Source: JAJPXI01 sp045602885
GTDB taxonomy: Bacteria > Bacillota > Clostridia > Oscillospirales > Oscillospiraceae
NCBI GenBank assembly: GCA_045602885.1
Contig: JAZSCJ010000031.1
Span: 1 to 17,456, forward strand
Length of the DNA: 17,456 nucleotides
Reading direction: 5' to 3'
The translations under genes were made by a program, and so were the position numbers. Position 1 is the first letter of the stretch. Each line of letters begins with the position of its first letter. The notes under the pieces are model-generated. The model was not told where the DNA came from and searched no databases. It worked only from the letters and a program-made list of their open reading frames with translations. Below, in pieces: positions 12,164 to 17,456 of the stretch.

Positions 12164-15049
12164 TTAGAGCATGGCCTCAAACTCGTCCTCCGGGGCAGGC
12201 ATGGAGTAGAAGTAGCCCTGCGCGATGTGCGCGTGGATGGATTTCATCAAATCCACGTCCTCCTGGGTTTCCACGCCCTCGCAGACCAGGTCTGCGTTCA
12301 GACCCTGGGACAGTTCCACAATGCTGCGCATGATGGTGTTTCGGCGCTCGCCGTCCTCGCAGTTGAGCATGAAGGAGCGATCCAGCTTGATGACATTGGC
12401 AGGCACTTGCTCAAACAGTCCCAGAGAGGAGTAGCCGGCGCCAAAATCGTCGATGGACAAGCGGATGCCGCGCTGCTTCATCTGGCTCAGATTGGCCCGA
12501 ATGACGTGCTGATGCTCCGGCTCGACCAGAGCGGTTTCCGTGATCTCTACCTCGATCAGCTCCTTGGAGATGCCATGGCGGTCGAGCACTTCTTCAAAGC
12601 GCTGGTAGAAGTCCGGGACAATGAAGTTCAGACGGGAGAAGTTGCAGGAGATGGGAACCACACGCTGCCCGGCGTCCAATCGTCTGCGCAGCATTTGGCA
12701 CACGTGATCCAGCACGAAAAAGTCGATTTGCACGATGCGACCCGTCTTTTCGTAGTAGGGGATGAAGAACCAGGGCGACTTGATCTTTCCGGGGTCTTCG
12801 GGGTCGATCAGACGTACCAGCGCCTCCGCGCCCACGATTTCCTCGGTACGAATGTCCACCTTGTTTTGGTAAAACACGCGGAACAGCTCGCTGCCATTGA
12901 TGGCTTCCAGCATGGTTTCCTGCTGAAGCTGCTGCTTGGTGCGGTGCTCAAAATCGCTGTCATAGAGGAAGATGTGCTTGTCGGGCAGGTTGCCGGCTTC
13001 GTCCAGCACCTGGGTGGCACATTCGATCATGGTTTGGATGTCGTGCGCCTCGCCATCGTTGCTGATGTCCGGATAAACGCCAAGGTACAGGTGAAGACGG
13101 TTGCCGGTCAGACTATAAATGCTGTTTTCCACACGGCGGCAGATGCTGTCCAGCCGCTCTTGCAGCGAATCGGTGTCGGTGTACTTCATCAGAACCAGGA
13201 AGTGTTCGGCGCTGATGTATGCACACAGTTCATCTGCCGTTTCGTCCACGCTGCTTTTCAAAACGTTGCGGATACAAAAGAACACTTTGCGCGCCGACCG
13301 CCGCCCGTAAACCAGAGAGAATTGGCGCATACGCAAAATGTGGGTATAGACGATGGCGTATTTGTCGCCGCTGTTGCGCCGGGCATCGGCCTCTTTGGTG
13401 AAGTAGTGCTGGTTCCAGAGATCCATTGTGGGGTCGCGGTACAGCAGCGTTTTGATGCGCTTTTCTTTTCGCACGATGTGATGGGCGACAACCATGGTCA
13501 GCACGCTCAAAAAGACCAGACCCAGGATGATGAAGATGCTGTTGCTGCGAAGGAAGGTGATCAGATCCAGATCGAAACGGGCGTTTTCCTTGAGCGCGTA
13601 CTCATTGATGCTTTTTTCACTGATGTGGCCAACGGCTTTCACCAGCACGCTTTTCAGGGTTTCGTCGGCATCTGCGCGCACCAACATATGGATGTCGATT
13701 TCGTCATTCAAGACTGTGGAGATGGTCAGATTGTTGTATTTTGCTTTCGTGCTGATCAGTCGTTCAGCAAGGTAGCCGCTGCCCATGAGCACATCGGCCT
13801 GGCCGCGAAGTACCAAATCGAAGCATTCTTCCAAGGTTTCGGTACACAGAATGGTTTTGCCCTGGGTGTCCAGCAAGTTGCGCAGGTCATCGTCAAGACC
13901 GTAAAGGGTCGCGATGGCATCCACATTTTCCATGGAAAGGTTTTTTTCTGTGATCAGAACCAGGGGAATGGTGCTGTAGGTGCTAAGGTATTGAAGCTGA
14001 TCGTCAGACTCCAGCGCGGGGATGCTGTACAGGTGGGCAAAGACATCGATGCGCCCCTCTTTGAGTGCCCGGACTGCGTCGCCCTGGCTTCCCAATTCGA
14101 CATAGGAGATGGTCATGGGCTGCTTCTCAAAGGCTTGCACCAGAAGACCCTTCAATTCGCCGTTCTCTTTATAAATGAAGGGATAGTGACCGTCTTGATA
14201 GCCAACCACAAGCTCGGGGTGGTCCTGTAGATATTGAAATTCCTCGGTGGTGTACAAAAGGGAGTTGTCCCATTTGGAATCAAAGAATTGGTGCATGAGA
14301 TCGGTTTCCAGCTCGGGGTAGTGGTACTTGATATCCACCAGAGCGGAATTTAGCTCGTTGGCCAAGGACTCGTTTTCCTTGTGCGTCATGAAATAGACCG
14401 GCTTGGAGGCGAAACGACCGATCAGGCGCTGCCCCGGCTGCATCTCCATAAATGTATGCACGATGGCATCGATCTGGCCGGCGGTAAGGGCGTTTTGCAG
14501 GGCGGCGGTGTTGGGGTATTCGTAAACCGTGGGGGAATCGATGCCGTGGTCAGCGAGATACTGGTAAAATTCCGCGGTGCGAACGTACCCGGTCACGATG
14601 CCGTAGCGGATGTTGCGCATTTTAAGGAAGTCCTCATAAGCGATGTCGCTTTGACCCGATGTGGCGATGGCGCCGAAGGTATAGCCGCTGGGCATGTCCG
14701 CATAGCAAAACTTTTCCGCGCGCTCGGCAGAATACTGGGCGGTGCCCACCAGATCGACCTGCTGAGTCTCGAGCATGGACAAGGCCTCTTCCCAGCTGTT
14801 GCAGGGCACATACTCAACACGCCAGTTGACAAACTCGCACACGGTCTGCAGATATTCTACTTCCAGACCGCCGTAGGCGCCGTTGGAATAGATGGTGTGG
14901 TAGCCCTCCATGGGAAAAAAGGCGACTTTAACCAACCGCGGACCGGTTTTCCCGGTTGCGGCAGCGGCAACTATAATGCACAGGAGCGACAAGAGGAGGG
15001 CTGCAGACAGGGATAACAGCCTGCCTGTCAGCGTAGGCTTATGTTTCAT
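12164..15049 (-). CDS. Membrane c-di-GMP phosphodiesterase with two solute-binding sensor domains, degenerate GGDEF and EAL
   Basis: This is a 961-residue sensor. A signal anchor (residues 9-32) leads to two tandem periplasmic-binding-protein-like (SBP_bac_3) domains, about 38-265 and 270-490. A membrane helix follows at 503-526, then a GGDEF-like domain (about 535-700) and an EAL domain (about 710-955). The GGDEF active loop is replaced by ISAEHF (612-617), so it should not make c-di-GMP. The EAL domain keeps the residues I checked: EAL (742-744), Asn803, Glu835/Glu838 in EITE, Asp867-Asp868, Lys888, Glu924 and Gln944. It is therefore probably an active phosphodiesterase that breaks c-di-GMP to pGpG in response to an outside ligand, perhaps an amino acid. 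The first domain has YSAERAEKFCYAD, typical of the family. It is a single gene with a weak RBS. Confidence 0.9.
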   Translation of the reverse strand: MKHKPTLTGRLLSLSAALLLSLLCIIVAAAATGKTGPRLVKVAFFPMEGYHTIYSNGAYGGLEVEYLQTVCEFVNWRVEYVPCNSWEEALSMLETQQVDLVGTAQYSAERAEKFCYADMPSGYTFGAIATSGQSDIAYEDFLKMRNIRYGIVTGYVRTAEFYQYLADHGIDSPTVYEYPNTAALQNALTAGQIDAIVHTFMEMQPGQRLIGRFASKPVYFMTHKENESLANELNSALVDIKYHYPELETDLMHQFFDSKWDNSLLYTTEEFQYLQDHPELVVGYQDGHYPFIYKENGELKGLLVQAFEKQPMTISYVELGSQGDAVRALKEGRIDVFAHLYSIPALESDDQLQYLSTYSTIPLVLITEKNLSMENVDAIATLYGLDDDLRNLLDTQGKTILCTETLEECFDLVLRGQADVLMGSGYLAERLISTKAKYNNLTISTVLNDEIDIHMLVRADADETLKSVLVKAVGHISEKSINEYALKENARFDLDLITFLRSNSIFIILGLVFLSVLTMVVAHHIVRKEKRIKTLLYRDPTMDLWNQHYFTKEADARRNSGDKYAIVYTHILRMRQFSLVYGRRSARKVFFCIRNVLKSSVDETADELCAYISAEHFLVLMKYTDTDSLQERLDSICRRVENSIYSLTGNRLHLYLGVYPDISNDGEAHDIQTMIECATQVLDEAGNLPDKHIFLYDSDFEHRTKQQLQQETMLEAINGSELFRVFYQNKVDIRTEEIVGAEALVRLIDPEDPGKIKSPWFFIPYYEKTGRIVQIDFFVLDHVCQMLRRRLDAGQRVVPISCNFSRLNFIVPDFYQRFEEVLDRHGISKELIEVEITETALVEPEHQHVIRANLSQMKQRGIRLSIDDFGAGYSSLGLFEQVPANVIKLDRSFMLNCEDGERRNTIMRSIVELSQGLNADLVCEGVETQEDVDLMKSIHAHIAQGYFYSMPAPEDEFEAML

Positions 15050-15131
15050 ACCATTCCCGCTTTCCCATCACGGTGCGCATGGCACCGGAAATCGCACACA
15101 AATCGATCCTTTCGATACGATACCAAATACC

Positions 15132-15159
15132 AGTATACGCCTTGTGTTACAAAAAGCAA
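15132..15159 (-). promoter_or_regulatory. Possible promoter of the phosphodiesterase gene
   Basis: On the minus strand, TTGCTT (15159-15154), a 16-base spacer and TATACT (15137-15132) lie about 85 bases before the start. The -10 box is good and the -35 box only fair. The spacer contains TGTAACA, the complement of the TGTTACA core seen before the S-layer gene. Confidence 0.4.
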
Positions 15160-15252
15160 CCTTTTTTCGTGCTTTTTTTCAAAAATGTTCCCAAATTGAA
15201 ATCATTTCATGTGCTTTTTGCGTGTTTGGGATGAACGGGCGGGAACGGGCGG

Positions 15253-15325
15253 CAAAAAGCCCCCCAAGGGGCGCCCGGCCAAGCCAGTCGTTGCCGACTT
15301 GGCCCCAAGCGACCCCAAGGGGGGC
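15253..15325 (-). terminator. Compound GC-rich hairpin terminating the aminotransferase operon
   Basis: GCCCCCC (15259-15265) pairs with GGGGGGC (15319-15325), and GGGG with CCCC inside it. A separate inner stem GGCCAAG/CTTGGCC encloses a 14-base loop. On the minus strand a TTTTT run follows (15258-15254). It lies about 30 bases after the aminotransferase stop. The rest of the 306-base gap (15050-15355) holds the phosphodiesterase promoter region and an AT-rich stretch (about 15160-15230) in which I see no gene. Confidence 0.65.
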
Positions 15326-15355
15326 GGGTGGATGATTTTGTGAACGGCGTATGGC

Positions 15356-16537
15356 TCAGCGATAGGAATCGGCCAGCGCCTTGAACTTGGGCAGCGAGCG
15401 CTCGATGCGTTCGGTGGGGACGCAGTAGGCCAGACGGAAGTGGCCGGGTGCGCCAAAGCCGGAGCCGGGCACCAAAAGCAGGTCAAACTGCTTGGCGCGC
15501 TCGCTGAAGGCCACGTCGTCATCTTCCAGACAACGGGGGAACAGGTAGAAGGCGCCGCCCGGTTCCACCACATGGTAGCCCATTTCGCGCAGGGAATGCA
15601 CCAGCAGCTTGCAGTTGTGCTCGTAAACGCCAATGTCGGCCGTCAGATCGCAGCAAAGGCTGGTGACCTGTTGGAACAGACTGGGGGCGTTGACGTAGCC
15701 AAGGCTGCGGCCGGCACCGGCCACGGCGGCATAGACCTGCTCGGCATTGGTGACGGAACGGGGAACCAGCACATAGCCCAGTCGCTCGCCGGGCAGGGAC
15801 AGCGACTTGGAGAAGGAATAGCACACGATGGTGTCCCGGTAGATATCGGGCAGCCAGGCAACTTCATGCCCGGCAAAGACGATTTCACGATAGGGCTCGT
15901 CGGAGATCAGATAGATGGGATGGCCGTAGTGGACACTCTTCTGATCCAGCAATGCGGCCAGCCGCTCCAGAGTGGCCTTGGAATAGACCACGCCGGAGGG
16001 ATTGTTGGGACTGTTGACGATGACACCCTTGGTGTGCTTGTTGATGGCCTGCTCCAGCGCGTCAAAGTCGATTTGGAAGCCGTCCACCTCGGGGGGGACG
16101 ACCGTCAGCTTGGCGCCTGCGCCTTCGACAAAGACCTTGTACTCGGGGAAGTAGGGGGCGATGGCCACAAACTCGTCACCGGGACAGGTCAGAGCGTGAA
16201 AGACACAGCAAAGGGCGGCGGCTGCACCCACCGTGACATAAAACTCGTCGGCGTGATAGTCAGCGCCGTAGCGGCGGTTGAGGGAGTCGGCGAACCGCTG
16301 GCGCACCGTGGCGTCGCCCTGGGCGCTGGTGTAGCAATGGATCAGATCGGGGGTTTCCTGCAGGATGCGAATGGCAGCCTCGTTGACGGCAGCAGGGGCC
16401 GGTACGCTGGGATTGCCCAGAGAAAAGTCAAATACGTTTTCCGCGCCGACCTGTGCGGCACGCTGTTTTCCGTATTCAAACAGCTCGCGGATCACCGAGC
16501 GGGCAGTGCCCAGACCGAGCATACGTTCAGAAATCAT
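15356..16537 (-). CDS. PLP-dependent class I aminotransferase
   Basis: The 393-residue protein has the fold-type I aspartate aminotransferase signatures: FSLGNPSVPAP near the N-terminus, NSPNNPSG (Asn175), SDEPYRE (Asp213), and SFSKSLSLPGERLGY with the PLP-binding Lys244. FRLAYC near the C-terminus carries the carboxylate-binding Arg. I chose ATG 16537 because MISERMLGLGTARSVIREL is the usual start of this subgroup and AAAGGAG lies upstream; an in-frame TTG at 16579 is less likely. It is the last gene of an operon with an ACT protein and phenylacetate-CoA ligase. That context suggests it converts an aromatic (or similar) amino acid to its 2-oxo acid, but the class also includes aspartate and alanine aminotransferases. 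Substrate is inferred, class is certain. Confidence 0.9.
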   Translation of the reverse strand: MISERMLGLGTARSVIRELFEYGKQRAAQVGAENVFDFSLGNPSVPAPAAVNEAAIRILQETPDLIHCYTSAQGDATVRQRFADSLNRRYGADYHADEFYVTVGAAAALCCVFHALTCPGDEFVAIAPYFPEYKVFVEGAGAKLTVVPPEVDGFQIDFDALEQAINKHTKGVIVNSPNNPSGVVYSKATLERLAALLDQKSVHYGHPIYLISDEPYREIVFAGHEVAWLPDIYRDTIVCYSFSKSLSLPGERLGYVLVPRSVTNAEQVYAAVAGAGRSLGYVNAPSLFQQVTSLCCDLTADIGVYEHNCKLLVHSLREMGYHVVEPGGAFYLFPRCLEDDDVAFSERAKQFDLLLVPGSGFGAPGHFRLAYCVPTERIERSLPKFKALADSYR

Positions 16538-16584
16538 AATGGGGAGCGCTCCTTTATAAAGATTGGGGTAAGTGGGCAAAGGGC

Positions 16585-17019
16585 TTACAGGCTGGCAATC
16601 TCGTCCTGATCCACCAGTTTGATCTGCTTGCCGCTCAACGCAGCGGCGGCGGCCTTATCATCAGTCACACGGAAGATCATATAGGCATCGTTGACATTCT
16701 TGCCGCCCAGGAAGGCGTACATATACTCCACGTTGACCTGCGCCTCGTCGAGGATCTGGAGTACCCGGTTCAATCCGCCGGGTTCGTCGGGGATCATTAC
16801 GCCCAGTACCGTGTTGAGGGTGTGGATAAAGCCGGCTTCTTTCAATACCGTTGTGGCGGTGTAGACATCGTCCACGATGATGCGCACGATGCCGAAATCC
16901 TTGGTTTCCGCCAGAGAAAGGGCGCGCATATCCACATTGTTCTGGGCCAATGCGGTCGTCATGGCACAAAGGGTGCCGGGCTTGTTCTCCAGAAACACCG
17001 AGATCTGCTTGATATTCAT
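16585..17019 (-). CDS. Tandem ACT-domain amino-acid-binding protein
   Basis: The 144-residue protein contains two ACT domains and nothing else. The first (about 3-66) begins IKQISVFLENKPGTLCAMT, with the classic ENKPG turn. The second (about 72-135) has VMIPDEPGGLNRVLQIL. ACT-only proteins of this size usually bind amino acids and dimerise. ATG 17019 was chosen because AAGGAGGG lies seven bases upstream. The start is 16 bases after the ligase stop, and the aminotransferase start lies 47 bases after its own stop, so it is the middle gene of the operon. In Clostridia and archaea I recall such proteins beside phenylacetate-CoA ligase and indolepyruvate oxidoreductase genes, where they may sense aromatic amino acids. 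The ligand is not visible in the sequence. Confidence 0.88.
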   Translation of the reverse strand: MNIKQISVFLENKPGTLCAMTTALAQNNVDMRALSLAETKDFGIVRIIVDDVYTATTVLKEAGFIHTLNTVLGVMIPDEPGGLNRVLQILDEAQVNVEYMYAFLGGKNVNDAYMIFRVTDDKAAAAALSGKQIKLVDQDEIASL

Positions 17020-17035
17020 GCGATTACCCTCCTTC

Positions 17036-17455
17036 TTAAATCTTGCGCTTGTCGATGACGCGCACAGCCTTGCCCTCGCTGCGGACGATGGACTTGGGGG
17101 CCACCAGCGTGACCTTGGCGGCCAGACCCAGCATGGAGCGCAGCCCGGCCACCAGTTCCTTCTGGCGGGCATCCACCTCGGACAGGCTGTCGGTGAACAT
17201 CTCGGGCGTCATTTCCACATGGACATCCAGCGTGTCGGTGTGATTGACGCGGTCCACAATGATCTGGTAGTTGGCGGAATAGCCGTGGTTAAGCAGCACA
17301 GTTTCGATCTGCGAGGGGAAGACGTTGACACCGCGGATGATGAGCATATCATCGGTGCGGCCCTTGGGCTTCATCATACGGACGTGGGTACGGCCGCAGG
17401 AACACTTTTCGCGGCTCAGGCGGCAGATATCGCGGGTACGGTAGCGCATCATGGG
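17036..17455 (-). CDS. paaK: Phenylacetate-CoA ligase, C-terminal part (gene runs off the window)
   Basis: The frame is open to the right edge, so the start is outside. About 139 C-terminal residues are present. They include the PaaK-type YRTRDICRL, CSCGRTH, the hinge motif KGRTDDMLIIRGVNVFPSQIE, and the C-terminal GKAVRVIDKR, whose Lys is expected to be the adenylation lysine. The short C-terminal AMP-binding domain matches PaaK and its relatives. These activate aryl acids such as phenylacetate to CoA thioesters with ATP, via an acyl-adenylate. With the ACT protein and aminotransferase downstream, the operon probably handles aromatic 2-oxo acid products. An indolepyruvate oxidoreductase upstream would be a natural neighbour but is outside the window. 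Confidence 0.9.
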   Translation of the reverse strand, partial: PMMRYRTRDICRLSREKCSCGRTHVRMMKPKGRTDDMLIIRGVNVFPSQIETVLLNHGYSANYQIIVDRVNHTDTLDVHVEMTPEMFTDSLSEVDARQKELVAGLRSMLGLAAKVTLVAPKSIVRSEGKAVRVIDKRKI

Positions 17456-17456
17456 G

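Noticed and set aside
12227..14230. A 667-codon plus-strand frame opposite the phosphodiesterase gene
   Set aside because: Shadow of a well-supported minus-strand gene with clear domain motifs; the plus-strand product has no recognisable family or RBS.
1..17456. Mobile element, prophage, CRISPR array, tRNA or rRNA
   Set aside because: No integrase, transposase, terminal inverted repeats, spaced direct-repeat arrays or conserved RNA gene sequences were seen on reading both strands.

Overview
The window falls into two unrelated parts that meet at about position 1975. Positions 1-1975 are AT-richer (leucine mostly TTG, glutamate mostly GAA). They hold the 3' end of an unidentified gene, then a promoter, a T-box leader with a leucine-type specifier, a 73-residue ACT-domain subunit and the first 398 or so codons of a biosynthetic acetolactate synthase (ilvB). 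This looks like a branched-chain amino acid operon from a moderate-GC Firmicute. A Negativicutes-type gut bacterium is a guess only.

At about 1970-1985 the ilvB reading frame passes, without a frameshift, into the C-terminal 170 residues of a polysaccharide-export ABC transporter ATPase. Base composition and codon use change at the same point (leucine becomes CTG). Each enzyme loses essential parts: the ThDP-binding GDG...N motif of IlvB and the Walker A loop of the ATPase. The simplest reading is a chimeric metagenome contig; a real recombination is possible but would leave no working enzyme.

Positions 1976-17456 look like a GC-rich gut Clostridia genome, Oscillospiraceae-like judging from the S-layer protein's N-terminus, the PdaB-type deacetylase and the gene style. 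In order they hold: the ABC ATPase fragment and a membrane acyltransferase (+); a strong terminator; a C-terminally truncated PdaB-like polysaccharide deacetylase (-); a ROK-family glucokinase (-) with its own promoter; a long regulatory region with a duplicated promoter module driving a 928-residue SLH-domain surface protein (+); a 222-residue protein of unknown function (-); a two-gene exopolysaccharide unit of polyprenyl-phosphate sugar transferase and GT4 glycosyltransferase (+); a 961-residue membrane c-di-GMP phosphodiesterase with two solute-binding sensor domains (-); and the end of a minus-strand operon of phenylacetate-CoA ligase, ACT protein and PLP aminotransferase.

Several right-hand genes act on the cell surface (export ATPase, acyltransferase, deacetylase, S-layer protein, sugar transferases, c-di-GMP signalling). 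The last operon fits aromatic 2-oxo acid and aryl-CoA metabolism. Nearly every transcription unit ends in a clear intrinsic terminator, often shared by convergent genes. I see no tRNA, rRNA, CRISPR array, insertion sequence or integrase.
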